DNA of 64,000 nucleotides from Taenia hydatigena (GCA_036345935.2 JADWOT020001210.1:1-64000), one strand, 5' to 3'; shown: positions 12,599 to 24,599, counted from the stretch's first letter. Notes: a model not told the origin generated them from the letters alone. Numbers and translations: made by a program.

Positions 12599-12645
12599 TG
12601 CGAAAAGAGTATTCGGTGCGTAGTGCTTGGCATTTTACTGCGTAA
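12599..12645 (+). other. candidate terminal exon 6 of copy 1
   Basis: After GATATAG the phase-1 frame encodes about 15 residues (Arg-Lys-Glu-Tyr-Ser-Val-Arg near the start) and a TAA at 12643-12645. The homologous segment of copy 2 (22444-22490) has the same length, shares Arg-x-x-x-Ser-Val-Arg, and stops at the same codon. It would be read in frame if exon 5 were skipped. Confidence 0.4.
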
Positions 12646-12870
12646 AAGAGTTACACCGGCAGTGATAAAGGGTGCATCTTAACATGCAAAACTAGTTAGG
12701 CTTTACCCCGTCAGTTGCTAGAATATTTGCAGTTAATGACATGGCAAAGAAGAATGACTAATAATCTGGCGTAGTTTTACAGACCACTGACTTTAATGAG
12801 CTGTGCATGCAAATGCAAAAATGCTCAAATGGTTTTCATTTGTCTGCATTTTAGCAAACTTTAGCAAGCT

Positions 12871-13021
12871 GCTCAAACCTTCCTTTCACGGGTTTTTAAT
12901 CAAATCTGAGCTATTTGAGAATTACACTTATAACTATACGCCTTTTGGCATTTATTGTTGTTTCTTATCCTGGTCATTGTTACTTATGCGGGTGGATTTC
13001 TTTATGAATCTAGGGAATTGA
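12871..13021 (+). repeat. 3' flank of duplicated unit, copy 1
   Basis: Bases 12966-13021 (TCCTGGTCATTGTTAC...) match 22821-22880 behind copy 2 and 39704-39765 behind copy 3. Bases 12871-12920 match 58701-58750 behind copy 4. These blocks lie about 410-480 bp after the stop in copies 1-3 and about 830 bp after it in copy 4. They show that the duplication included non-coding flank. Confidence 0.55.
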
Positions 13022-13029
13022 GAAGCTTT

Positions 13030-16000
13030 TGCAAGGGGATGTATGCAACCGAAAAAAATTGTTCGCAGACTAGGTATTGAGAAGATAAATTTGTCAAAGG
13101 TGGTATGTTAAAAGGGCTTGTGATGACATTTGTGATGCATATTGACCAGTAAGGTGAACATGCATTGCCTTTTGTTTTTTAAGTCTTCACGATGGGGATT
13201 CGGTCAACCATGTTAACCTTTAATTGATCTGTCAAATTGTAGTGGCTTACATTCATCTTCTGAACTTGAGGTGTCATGGAGATATTACTTATCAATTTAT
13301 TTGTTTCATGTCAGTTGGAGTGTCGTGTTGCGTTCTATCCACCCTATTTTGGAGGCGATAGCAGCCAATCCTCTACTTTTTACTCAGATAAGAGGTATCT
13401 CTCGTGGTACTGAACCAAAGCCTCTACTAAGGGGTGGACAAAAGATAAAGGCTCGCCCATTGACTACAGTTGCATCGACATGCGGGTGGGCGAAATCGTG
13501 GAAGTGGAACACCATCCTGATGCGACCTCACTTTTTGCAGCGAACGTTAGTTGCAGTTGCCTTAATTTAAGGTATCTTGCTGCCAAGGTGGCAGCATGGG
13601 AAAAGCATGGCGCTTGCTCATGCATTTTATAAGGACAGTTAAAACCTTTCGCAGGAGACCGTGCAAAATTCCTCGAGGTATCATGAACAGTTAAATGATT
13701 GTTATATCTGGCTCATGGCAGTGAAACGTCCTTTGGACATTTAAAAATTTAGTTTAATTCGATCCAACTTGTTTTAACTTTCACAAACCTGGTTCTTTGG
13801 CATTTAAAGTGGTTGTCACTTGACTGCACGGTCAGCGGTCTCATGCTCGTGTGCCCATTGAGAGGATGCATCGATTAGTGGGCATCTTTGTGTACAATCT
13901 CAAACCTGTCTAGATGCGTGGCAGCGAGTCACAGGGTATGCTGATGTGCGCCGCCGACATCGATGGTAGGGTGGAATCCCTGGTCACTGAGGGTCCGACA
14001 GAGCCAGCGCTGGGTAAGTTAAAATCTACAATCTATTAGAGTCTCGGACTTTAGAGGTGTGCTGTCTATCGCCTCCGTTACATCTGTATCAACTTAGGAT
14101 AATTTACTGAAGGCTACGAGAATCGTGCCAAATTGCCAATGACTTTCCAATCTTGAAGTTGCATCGGCATTTGCTTTCGACTGATGGCTTAGGTTTTCAA
14201 GGAGCTTCGAAGCATGGTGAGACTTCGAAAGGGCATTCAGGTTGTTCCTCGGCTAGTAGACAATTCACCATAAGCCCATTTAGTATCTTAGGAGCTGTTT
14301 GCACAAATCAAATGCTTTAGGAATTGTCACTATAAGAAGGGCTTCATTCTAACTCGAAGAAACGCTGCATGCCTGCAATGAAAATGATCGGTGGTTGCTG
14401 TACGTGTTTCGTCATTTATACCTCCAATTTTTTTATTTTCGAAGTTTTGTTTTATGAAAGACTAGAAATGCACGAATTTCGTCATTAATGCTTGCGCATG
14501 TGTGGGACTAATTTCCTTTGTATATTCGAACAAAAGTAATGAAATACATTGCACAACCTATGTGATCAATCAAAGAACATAATTCGCAAGTAAGGATCTA
14601 CTGCTTTCTGAAGAATACGTGACGTGTTTATCCCTCTTTGCATACATGCCGCATTCGCATCAGCACTGATGTAGGTGAATGTCGGTGATTTAAGTTCTTT
14701 TGTTTGCAACATTTGCCGATCAAGAGAACCTAAAGTGATTGCGAAATTCAAAACGCTCTGGAACATCCAGAAATCAAACAAGAAGAAAAAAGCTTCTGGT
14801 GGGTTTGTTGAGGTTTCAGACGTCTGCTATAGCATGGATTGGTGCATTTGCAGTGACTGCGTGAAACATCAACTGCATGGAAGCGTCAGATGATAAAATA
14901 GTGATGAGTGTCACCGCCATTCACTGCAGTAATGCACTTTGTAACTTTTAAATGATTTTAGACCATAATTTTTCTTCAAGAGTGGTGAGCAATAAAGATA
15001 CTCGCTCGTAAGAATTTAACTTTGCTCAAGTAGCTCAACTCATTTTACTTCTTACAGGCCTTCCTTCTAGGCGAACCGGATGCTCAGCTTCACCCCAATA
15101 AGATAGTAAGGGAGCAATGGATGCCTGATATACGCGTAGACGGTGCACAAATAGCCACTTACAAGGGTTTGTTCCAAAAGCTGAGGAACAGCTCCGATGC
15201 TGTCATCAAAGGCCCCACTTTGGTGGATGCACAGATCTCATAGGCAGAGCGTGTAATTCAATGTGCTCCTGTTTTTTCTCAGTTCTTCGTACAAAGCAAA
15301 GACAGTTTTGTGTCGAGCACTAGCGTCTGTCTCTTTTAATAGGTGGTATATTTTCTGTAGGAATTATAAGTGCAGAGATTTTGATGCAATTAGCAGTATG
15401 CATCAAAGAAAGTCGCGTAGTTAGATCATTTTGGCTCACACTGACGAGCGTTTATAGCAATTTGAGAATGGGCTGACAAATAGGATTGCTTCCTACAATA
15501 CCTACCAACGAGACTAAGGCTCCCTTGTTATGGCATGTCCATGACAGGTGGATCGGCTTTCAGAAAGATTGATCATAAAGCTTTAGTAGTGGACCAATGT
15601 AAGGGAGTTTCAAAATTTATTGCAAAAATGGTTTTATATTTAAGAATGCTTCACAATCCAAGTGGCTGGAGGCCAAGGTTGATCAGCTGTAGATTAAGGG
15701 ATTGAAGCACGCGCTCATACTTGTTTTCGTGCGACATCTCTTTGTTGGTGGTTCTGATCTACAGGATCATAAATAAGCATGTCTGATTACAGTGCTTTGA
15801 CGATGTAAGTCCCAAATTGCATGAGTCATTCGTTGGTAATTCGACCGATTCAGCAACAAAAGGAGAAGAGACCAAATGCGCACGTCTAAATGAGCTAAAA
15901 TCACGAGAGTAGAGGATGTTGATGGCTAGATTACGTGTAAAATCTCTCATTTTTTTCTTACCGTTAGGGCTCTTGCGCCGGTTTGGGTTAGTACAGAATT

Positions 16001-16270
16001 GGCTGACGACGATGGAAATCTCAAGACTGCTGATCCACTCAATCCCACTTTGCTTATCTGCTACCCACTTCATACTATTGTCCTCTCCGTTCACTCCCTA
16101 CTGCTTAATTTAATTGTGCTCCCACTTTAACGTAACCCAGTCTGGACTCTGAACTAACCTTGGTTGCTAACACATTAATTAAAGCGGCTTTCGACCATTA
16201 ATGATTTTCCGGAAAATGTATTGTCTCTTGGGTTTAAACTATTGATAACAAGTGGCCTCATTTTGAGACA
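13030..16270. other. no supported gene
   Basis: A 99-codon frame at 13271-13570 and a 111-codon frame on the minus strand at 15759-16094 show no recognisable domain or splice context. Nothing else is supported. Confidence 0.45.
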
Positions 16271-16276
16271 AAAGAC

Positions 16277-16426
16277 ATGGCAATGAACCAAAGGAACCCC
16301 ATGTTTGCTATCCTCCTTCCTACTTTCCACCTCGCACTTTTATCAGTATGCTTTGCTGAGCCGTTTCGGCAAATTCAATGGAAAGTAGCGGTATGCAAGG
16401 CAGGTTATTTTGACTCATTGAGCTGA
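16277..16426 (+). CDS. possible short secreted-type ORF
   Basis: A 49-codon frame starts at ATG 16277 (further in-frame ATGs at 16283 and 16301) and stops at TGA 16424-16426. From the third Met the sequence is a run of hydrophobic residues (Phe-Ala-Ile-Leu-Leu, later Leu-Ala-Leu-Leu-Ser-Val) ending Cys-Phe-Ala-Glu, the layout of a cleavable signal peptide. The same bases (TATGCTTTGCTGAGCCG) also resemble the start of exon 4 in the zinc-finger family, so it could be a decayed exon. No homologue recognised and no support beyond composition. Confidence 0.18.
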   Translation: MAMNQRNPMFAILLPTFHLALLSVCFAEPFRQIQWKVAVCKAGYFDSLS

Positions 16427-16429
16427 CAC

Positions 16430-18050
16430 CGAAGCATACCTTCCATATGCAGTCGAAAGTCACCATAGTTAACTACCGCGGATGCTGGCTTGTCAGACCA
16501 TATGTGATAAGAGCAAAAGGCATCACAATTCTGAATTGAACGCATTAAAGCTTTATGCAGTGCATTTATCAAGGCCGAATATCATTAGCTGGTAGGGTAA
16601 AAGAAAAAGCTACGTGTCCTTTATTTTCAAGTTTTTAACTATTAATATGAATTTTATCTCGGTTTATGAAAACGTCTGAAATTAATATTTTTACCTAAAT
16701 TATGCCAAGAGATTGAAATTCACTTAAACCAGAGCTTTATTAAAATAAACCTTAAATATTGCTCACCAGCATAGGTGTCAGCAAAATTCATTATCAGCTA
16801 CACCATTATAACAAATGTAAACGTAGACTTCCAACTGTTTAATTATTCCAGGTAATTGCTTTCTTTGATGGAACGTCTTAACTGTATTTTGGGTACCTGC
16901 AGCTGCAGGCCAATACTGTGCACAAAATTAAGGACATATAATTATTCGTTTGGCGGTTATATCAAGATGGTTGCAATGCGGATGGCTTCCACTCACCACA
17001 AATAGGCATGTAAATAAAACAGAAATAGCGATTACTCACCCAGCGCCAACTGACGTTGCCAAAGGTCAGCTATTTTAGGGATTAACAAAGTCGTCTCGAT
17101 GAATTATGGCGCAACTGATTGCCATTATTCTTTAATAAAGGAAGTCATTTGAGCTAGATTGTGACAAAAGCAGTCTTTGATAACAAAATGGAGGCATTCC
17201 TTACAGAAAAGAAAGCTACTGACATTCTTTAATGCCACTGAAATGGCTGTTACATTTATCGACATGCTTGAAGGAATACAATGCTTTTAAGCAGTGTCTA
17301 TTCTGAATTTCAGCACTTGTGGACCGACTGTTCTGAAAAAAATACCCTTGTTTGTTTTACCATTGGCCTTTGCCTTTAAAGTTTGCTTCTTGCCGGCACT
17401 GATGGTTCTTTTCCCCTTTCGAGAAATTGCTACGTCTGTTTCGATCCACCAGCGTAGCCGATGTTCTGACGCCCATAGTAATTGCGACTGCTATTGAGGG
17501 TTGCTGTACTTCGGACCGTTATGAACAATATTCGGATCCGTCGCCGTGGCATTTTTGATCTTATTAATGCCGCTATGATACTCGGAGGGTCCCTCTTGCT
17601 ATAGCTTTCTAGATATAAATGCTCCCTTGCTTTAAATGGGAACAAATTCCGCCCAAGTTTGATCGCAGAAGTTTGCATCTGTTACTGAACCTAATTTGCG
17701 GATGTGCATTGTTTGACCGCAGCGTTTTCTAAATAAAAAGCGCAAAACCATTGCTTCTTTTATGCTACCAAGTCTGATTTAAGCGACTAGCAAAACTAGG
17801 TGTTCGATATGATGACGTGGGTTTTATATAATAATAATTGGGATTCTAACAGTCGATGACAGAAATTCTGAGGCTTACCAGTTGCACATTTGACCAGCTG
17901 TCTGAGATTGTTGATCTTTATTGAGCGGATATTCCTTGTGATGATGGGTTTTAGGCTGGACATCACTTTCAGCCTACACTAGTTCAGTGTACATGATTGG
18001 GCTTTTGTCACAAAAGACAGTTAGTTGCACTAAAAGAAAGTGGTTACATT
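16430..18050. other. no supported gene
   Basis: AT-rich sequence with short open frames on both strands and no domain signal. Confidence 0.5.
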
Positions 18051-18057
18051 ATTAACA

Positions 18058-18130
18058 TGTCCAGTAGGAGCCTCGAATCCTCGACATCCATACTATTAGG
18101 ACAATGCCTCACTTAATAGACAACCTCTCC
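18058..18130 (-). repeat. possible tRNA-derived (SINE-like) fragment
   Basis: Read on the minus strand, GTCGAGGATTCGAGGCTCC resembles a Pol III B box within a T-loop context. About 45 nt earlier, GTCTATTAAGTGAGGCATT resembles an A box. No cloverleaf can be drawn confidently, so a SINE head or tRNA pseudogene is more likely than a working tRNA. Confidence 0.3.
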
Positions 18131-18255
18131 ACCACCAGCTACCTTCCTTCTTCTCCATTCCTCTCCACCCCCTTTACCACCACCTATTTTCCACGCCTTT
18201 ATCTTCGCACTCACTCCCTGACCCACTTTTGTCTCCAACCCCTCTCCTCCAACTA
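18131..18255. repeat. pyrimidine-rich tract
   Basis: About 125 bp strongly enriched in C and T on the + strand (CTTCCTTCTTCTCC, CTCTCCACCCCC and similar). It adjoins the tRNA-like fragment and may belong to the same element. Confidence 0.5.
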
Positions 18256-18259
18256 GGTT

Positions 18260-20235
18260 CTATGCTTTGCCGCGGTGAAATATGGAATGATTTATGTGGT
18301 AGTTAAGGTGTGACTGGATGAATTGGCGCATTTGGCATGCCTTTACTGCTGATCACTCATACCACATTAGACTGACGGTGCGAATCTGTGAACTGATGGG
18401 TTGGTTGCAGTTCCGCTATCACCTGCACTGCACGCATAAGACAATCTTTATATCCTGCCGCAGACCGATGTTGCACTTCTTATCATTGTTTGGCATAAGC
18501 TTGAAAAAAATCACCATCCTATTTATTTTCAAGTAGTCATGTGGGTGCTCACGTGTTATCCTACTGCTTTCACATTCTAATTATTAAACACCACAAACTC
18601 ACGAATATGCAACCGACGAGTTAATTTTGCTAAGAACGTAGTATTCCTTCGTAAATCTAATGCATAACTCAGCCGCCAACATTTACAATTATGGCCTCTC
18701 TCACTAATTCAAAACCACGAAAGATACGATTTCCCATTGATCGCTTTCAAGCTCTGAAATGCCGAACCCACAGTTCATCAGCACTGTCTTCCGCATATAT
18801 AATGTCGATGAACTAGAGCTACACTTAAACCAATGTCAGCAATCTTTTGAAGACAACGGCCTCACCTGCAAAGCGCTACCGTTCCAGACCCAAAAATGGC
18901 TTCTCAAAGCCACAATCCGGCTTATTACTCCTCATCAAACTCTTCACGTACCGCAAGTTCCACCAATTCACGACCTTACCTAACAAAGCAACATCAGCGT
19001 CATCGTTCGAGCCAACTATTGAAACGTGGGCACCTCACTCCTGGGATTTGGCAAGAAGCCTTGAGCAATGTGTACCGAGGCTTGGCTTATGAGCTAAAAT
19101 GCCTGATAACCACTTGTTATGCACTCAGTTTTCCAGCTATTGAGAAATATCTACACTGAACGTTCAATTCACAACCTTGAATAGCAGTTTTTACGTGTTA
19201 CCTCCATTAATTCCCTTAACAGAATTGCTAATGCAATTCCGTCTATAATAAATAGAGGAAGAAAAAGTATGTGTTGTTAAGGATTCTAAAATGGATGGCA
19301 TCTACTTAAAGAGTGGCTTCTAGCAAGTTTGCTTGAAAGTGTTCTTGCTTCACCACTTATTCTCTCAGAACTAGTTTAGCTAAAGATTTACTGATATCAG
19401 TTCGCTTGTAAAAGAAGGCCGCGTCTCTCATCAAATACTTTAAACTTATGCTACCCAAAGCGTCACTACTCTTAATTTTCGCAAAAGAAAAGAATTGTTA
19501 AATCCGAATCAGAATACGCAGCAGCTTATAATATCCTGAAAGGTATAGGACTCCGATCTTTTTTCTTCTAACAGCTTCCAAGTCCGTGTTTGGCCCAGTT
19601 ACATGAGATGTTTGCCTGCAATATTGTCATTGCATCAAGGGTTAGCTAGTTCTGTCATTCCATAACTTCAAAATTAAGCATAAACCTGTGGCCTCAAATT
19701 CAATTCTGTTAGCCATATACCTGAAATATGGAAACCCTGTGTACCCAATTCCGATGCCGCGTGAGGTCAAACCTGCCCATGGCAAAGTTACTTTGCACTT
19801 AGGTAAACAAAGTAACTGCCAGCAATTTAAGCTTACAAAAGTGACCTTCCACGTGACAAGCGGTATGCTCAAGCCATGTAACTGGACGAGCGTCATCATT
19901 ATGTGCATTACCATCCTTAGTTAAAAGGCATCATCCTCAATCAAATCATTTTGGGTGTGGCTAAGCTGTTGGTGCAATTGGGGACCAAACAGATGCATCT
20001 GTTAAGGCGATACAGTACAACCGACTCACGAGAGCTACGGAAGTCACAATCGAAAGTATGTAGCGTCTCTAACTGCTCTTTGACACTTCGAAATAACCAG
20101 CAATAATGGAGAGGAAACGATATGAAAACTACTTGTCAATTTGAAACTGATGAAATCGACAACCAAGTCAAAGAGGCGCAGTTGATCTTTTGGTATGAAG
20201 TTTTGCGCATCAGCCCTGAAGTACCTCTAAACTAT
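18260..20235. other. no supported gene
   Basis: Short frames at 18759-19159 and 19642-19924 overlap each other on both strands and have no domain. At 19735-19835 the sequence around TTAG|GTAAACAAAG resembles the exon 2 donor and intron 2 start of the zinc-finger family, but the Cys ligands are absent. Confidence 0.4.
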
Positions 20236-20239
20236 CATT

Positions 20240-20560
20240 TTTGACAAGGACCCGATCTTGAGCTCCCAAATATTGTTGACTCTGGACAATAATTTTCGCC
20301 GCTCTATTTCTCATTTTTACACCCCAAGAATCAAAACTGGTTCCTTAGATTCAACTGTCATTGCAGCCCACAGCTTAAATACAAAGGCTGTGAATGGCGG
20401 TAGTGCGAGTTCACTCAATTTTAGACGTCAAAGTTACTCCCTGAAGTAGAAAGGCAAAAAAGTTTTACACTCTTGGCATCCAATTTTTGCGGCTACCTCA
20501 AGGGCAATAATCGAGAGTGACTGTGCTCGAAGGAGGCTAAGCGGTTGATGATGAGAGAGT
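20240..20560 (+). repeat. old duplicated segment (pair with 43.55-43.90 kb)
   Basis: TTTTAGACGTCAAAGTTAC and about 110 following bases align with TTTTAGAGGTCAAAATTAC and its downstream bases at 43785 onward, at roughly two-thirds identity by eye. Upstream, GCAGCCCAC matches GCGGCCCAC. It sits about 1 kb before zinc-finger copy 2, so it may be a piece of a larger duplication unit. Confidence 0.45.
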
Positions 20561-20939
20561 AAAAGAAAGCGGATGAGGGTGACTTGTTTACATTCGCCTT
20601 CATGGCATTCTGACTGATACCTTCAATAATAGTCGCGATCGGACGCATCTCTTGTCTTAGTGTAACTTCGATGCACCATAAAGCAAGGTAAAATTAAGGT
20701 TCAAGTTCTTCGTTTAGCAAGGATTTTGTTAATTGGGTAGGCAAGCTTAACACTCTTTAATATCGTAAGTCAAACCCCACCTCCACAATTTCAGGTTCCA
20801 TTCTTCATGAAGGGATATTGTTTGCCCTACAGTAACCCGAACTGTGAAGCATGGGGCTTGCTTCTATGATGTGTAAGTCTTCTATGCAAGTAACTGATGT
20901 AAGCAGAACTTGTTAAGCGAATTCTATGTTCTTAGCAAT

Positions 20940-21010
20940 CAAGGTGTAAGGTGTAAGTTTTGAAATACGGAGCCTCAAGCGGTCAAGGACCCGGATTTCG
21001 AATGCAACAT
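20940..21010 (+). repeat. tRNA-like B-box fragment (relative of 56.1 kb)
   Basis: GCGGTCAAGGACCCGGATTT followed by CGAAT matches GTGGTCAAGGTTCCGGGTTCGAAT at 56140. The rest of the tRNA-like domain is poorly kept. Probably a decayed SINE or a tRNA pseudogene fragment. Confidence 0.35.
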
Positions 21011-21357
21011 GTTTCGTTTGTTCATGACGCAACGTAATGCTGGCCGGAAATGGCAAGTGCAGTGCAAATATACATTCTGGGTTGATCAAACAGCTCGGCA
21101 ACCGTTTTTTTCATTTCTATACTTCAGAGGCCAAAAAGGAATATTCTCACTTTATTGGTAAAAATGATGAAGATATGGTTCAACTATACCAAAATATAGT
21201 CTTTTAAAATGTTTGCTGTATCAAAACAAGCGAGTTGGAACACAGCACGAAGAAGCACTAGCTTAAGGCAAGGTGAATTTTAACCACATACCTTCTTTGG
21301 TTAAATTTATAGCCGATCACATAAAACAAATGTTCCTCTGCATCTAACTCATTTGCA

Positions 21358-21380
21358 ATGTTGAGGACAGTTCCAGGCTA
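21358..21380 (+). promoter_or_regulatory. conserved upstream block of copy 2
   Basis: ATGTTGAGGACAGTTCCAGG begins 98 bp before the start codon. It is nearly identical to the block upstream of copy 3 (AGGTTGAGGACAGATCCAAG) and similar in copies 1 and 4. Confidence 0.55.
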
Positions 21381-21455
21381 TCCTTTGATCACTCATTAAT
21401 TCGAACACACTCGCTTTTGCAAGGTTTTGCGCGACTGGTCATTTCTACCGTTATA

Positions 21456-22371
21456 ATGCATGGCAACAGATGTACGCATCATTTCTTATTATTCATAAGC
21501 GTCACTTTAGGTTTTGCACACTTAAATAACGGGCATCGTGGTAGGTATCGTTTATTTTGCATGCACTTCCTTATGCGTGTGAAAACACGCATAAATAAAG
21601 GCCGTATCCGTGCTTAAGTATTTATGTTTACGCATATTGAGTTCGCAACAGGTTATTGATATACAAAGTATAGCAAGAGGAATAACTCTAGTTTAATCCA
21701 AATGATAATGGGGTGCTTAATGAGCAGACGAATTAGATGATTTGCGTCAAAGATTTTAGATCCTAATTTTACGCATGATTGGCGCCTTTTAGCGTTCTTA
21801 GATCCATATTGCTCAATTTGTCTAACATGTTGCAGAACCTACGGGATGCTCCTATTACATCAAAGAGGTAAGAAAAATGGCGAAACCTCACTATTATTCT
21901 TGCTTCGTGCCCTCTTATATATTAAAACACTTCCTTTTAACCTCCAAATAGAATGGGATCACAATGCATGTTCCCTTTGCTTCATTCCATTCCCAAACTT
22001 CGGAGAACTTCTCACCCATTTCGTCAACGCACATATTTGTAAGTTAGCATCAATTAACATCTGATGAAATTCTACGTGTGCGTAGTCTTGGCTTTAAGCA
22101 CAATCGCCTTTTAAAATTACGCTTCATTATACGATGCTTTAGCCCAAAGGAATGCAAACTCTGAAGTACGCTTTCGTTGCACGGAATGCTTTGCTGAACA
22201 CCCGACGTTCGAAGCACTGTTAAGTCACATGCAATCACAGCATTTCCGTAAGCCTTCTTTTGTCCATTTGACTTAGCTTGCAATGAATTCTTGAAACTTC
22301 TTGGCGTCATACGTTTTATAGCCATTTGGTCTGGAGTATTTCTTGGAATACGAGCATGCATTATTCGGTGA
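21456..22371 (+). CDS. mini C2H2 zinc-finger gene, copy 2
   Basis: Spliced model: exon 1 21456-21540, exon 2 21802-21867, exon 3 21952-22038, exon 4 22143-22247, exon 5 22322 to stop TGA 22369-22371, giving 130 aa. Donors GTAGGT, GTAAGA, GTAAGT and GTAAGC are all phase 1. The start is the ATG directly before finger 1, aligned with copies 3 and 4. Finger 1 has C-x2-H-x12-H-x4-H, His replacing the second Cys. Finger 2 is C-x2-C-x12-H with its last His supplied by exon 3 (H-x5-H). Fingers 3 and 4 are canonical C-x2-C-x12-H-x4-H. Exon 2 is nine nt shorter than in the other copies at its 5' end. No broken splice site is seen, so with copy 4 it is the best candidate for a working gene. Likely nuclear by analogy with C2H2 proteins; target unknown. 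Confidence 0.72.
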
Positions 22372-22380
22372 GCAAGATTT
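22322..22380 (+). other. exon 5 of copy 2, full 59-nt extent
   Basis: Bounded by TTTTATAG and ATTT|GTAGAT. It is one nt shorter than the equivalent exons in copies 1 and 4, and the phase-1 frame ends at TGA 22369-22371 near its 3' end. An upstream alternative acceptor (CTTAG at about 22276) stays in the same frame. Confidence 0.45.
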
Positions 22381-22443
22381 GTAGATTTTTATTGATGATT
22401 ATATATTAAGTTCTTAACTCATTGCTCTTGAACGATACTCGAG

Positions 22444-22490
22444 TAAGGCAAAAGCATTCAGTGCGCAGAGGTCATGGGTGCAAATCGTGA
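22444..22490 (+). other. candidate terminal exon 6 of copy 2
   Basis: Follows ACTCGAG. The phase-1 frame encodes Arg-Gln-Lys-His-Ser-Val-Arg-Arg and further residues, stopping at TGA 22488-22490. Same length and stop position as 12599-12645 in copy 1. Confidence 0.4.
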
Positions 22491-22820
22491 AAGCTTTTAT
22501 GCGGTATGGTCTGTATTTTGACAATAATCAGGTGCTGCTGAATGGATATGAAACGGCAAGCATTGTATTTCATTGCGCTGCGTCATATCCCACTGGTAGC
22601 CTTGATAGTTAAGACCCTACCACAGTAATGCAACATGATTAATTATTGAGCGTGTGTTCTATAAGCTACTGGGTACTTCATTAAGTTTTTTGTTACCTTT
22701 TAGAGTGTGGCGACGAGCTGCCTTTACATAGCATCCACGGATGCACACTTAGCTATGTGCTCTGTGAGTAGGCACGGACTCACCATAAAAAGAAAGCTTT
22801 TTTTTGCTAATTCCAGCTTT

Positions 22821-22880
22821 TCATCCTAAACATTGCTGCACGCAGGGGTGGATTTTAATTAAAATGTTAGGAAATCGGGT
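22821..22880 (+). repeat. 3' flank of duplicated unit, copy 2
   Basis: TCATCCTAAACATTGCTGCA and following bases align with 39704-39765 and 12966-13021 behind copies 3 and 1. Confidence 0.6.
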
Positions 22881-22889
22881 TAAATATAA

Positions 22890-24475
22890 AATTGCGCAAT
22901 GTTTGGAATGCGTGCAATGTTAGAGAGATAAAACTTTAGAAAAAGTCATGACATTTTCTTTTTGGACATTGGTTAGCACAATATGGCACAAGAAATTTAC
23001 GATTGTTCAGTAAAGCCAAACAATCGAATTCATAGTTCCTCACTGCGAAAATGGAACGATAAATTTTTCTCCAGATTTCTAATTTGGAGCTATATCTAAT
23101 AATAATAGCATGAACGAAGAATAGGCGGTGTCATTTTTATGCAACCTAGTCCTATCAGTAGTCAACCGAGTACTTGCAGCGTCTCATGGTGATGATGATT
23201 GCTGGGAATGTAGAGAGGAATAAAGACGCCTTAGAGGTCATGATAGAATAGAGACATTGGTCATTGTCGTTGCGCGCACAAAATAGCAGTTAGCGAAGAA
23301 TAATGGGTTCTGAAAAGTGTGCTGATTGAGGGACAAACGAAGAGTTAGAAAGGCTTGGCCGAAATTATGGAGTTAAAGGTGCCGCTAAAACAGATAAGGA
23401 GATCTTTACATCCGTCCGCCTTGCGCATTTAGCCGAATGAAAAGGTGCGAGGATTTTACCATCACTCAAATGCTTGTAAGAGAAGCCTAGTTTATTGGTA
23501 CAGAGTCAAGATTAGGTAGTTCATGCAACAAATCTTAACAAGAATTCGTGAGAGATTCATATTGTTTTTAATTTATTTAATTTCTGCATCTTGGGCTAAT
23601 TTTTGCACTGAAACCGCTACTAATCGCTCGATAAGTAGCTAATAATCATTTTCACAATTATTAGTGCACCTTGATGTTTTCTTTCTTTCTCTTCCTCTGT
23701 GTTATAAAATGGAATTTGTATAAATAAGAAACTAACACCCATTATTGCGAAAGGCATATGCTTTGGCATCTGCATGCACGTGATTTCTGACAGTTGAATC
23801 ACCTTCTGGTAATCGTGCTTTAATCGCCCTTTACAAAAGTTAATACCGAATACAAAGCAAGGTTTATCAGATTAAGTCACAGATAGGGCCGCTTTTTAAA
23901 GCTCGAAGATAAAAGTGGTGATCACGCCAGAGTCAAATGCCTTAATCATAAGAAATAATAACGACTGCTTGCTGACCTGCTGACACCGAGGTACTGTGCC
24001 AAATCTACATTGCAGTAGACAGCTTTAACAGACAAAAGAACCGCAAGTTGTCACTGAGCATGTCGATCAACGTTAGGTAAAGCTTTAGTTGTTGGGTCCT
24101 TTCTAAGGAGTGGCTAGTCTTAGATCCGACGCATCATTATGGCTTTTCTGTAAGCAATCTCCGTGCTTAATCACTAATTTACTAAGTGCACTTAATAATG
24201 GCCCTTTAAATGCTATGAGTATAGGTCTCAATCAAGATGTGCATCATAAACGCCTGTCAGCATTCACTATCGGGCGTCTCAGACACTTACACCCTGTACA
24301 GTCTTCCGATGGACATTAGTTTACTAGAATTAATGCAATAAATGTATTATTTTAGCTCCGTTAGACTAACTATAATTTTCTTCTGCATACCGTCTAAAAT
24401 GAGCGCATAAAGTGCGCGGAAACGCTTAAAACAACAGCGTTTGACTATTTCATTTTTATGTACACGAATTTTATT
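22890..24475. other. no supported gene
   Basis: No domain-bearing frame, splice-site series or repeat recognised. Confidence 0.5.
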
Positions 24476-24480
24476 ACTCT

Positions 24481-24596
24481 ACTTAAGAGCAATGTAAATG
24501 TCATGCAATTAGAATGCTACCTTCACTTTTTGTGTACACTACCTAAATAAAGGAAGATAGGATTCTAATTGCATCGCATGTTAATTGCTCTTAAGT
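24481..24596. repeat. 116-bp near-perfect inverted repeat (hairpin)
   Basis: ACTTAAGAGCAAT at 24481 pairs exactly with ATTGCTCTTAAGT ending at 24596. Further in, ATGCAATTAGAAT pairs exactly with ATTCTAATTGCAT, followed by a partly paired region around a short loop. The arms are about 50 nt each with a few internal mismatches. It could be a miniature inverted-repeat transposon or a hairpin RNA precursor. No clear target-site duplication is visible. Confidence 0.65.
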
Positions 24597-24599
24597 GGG

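Noticed and set aside
19688..19924. Exon 2-like donor region at 19800
   Set aside because: Cys ligands absent and no convincing exon 3; may be an older relic but not supportable.
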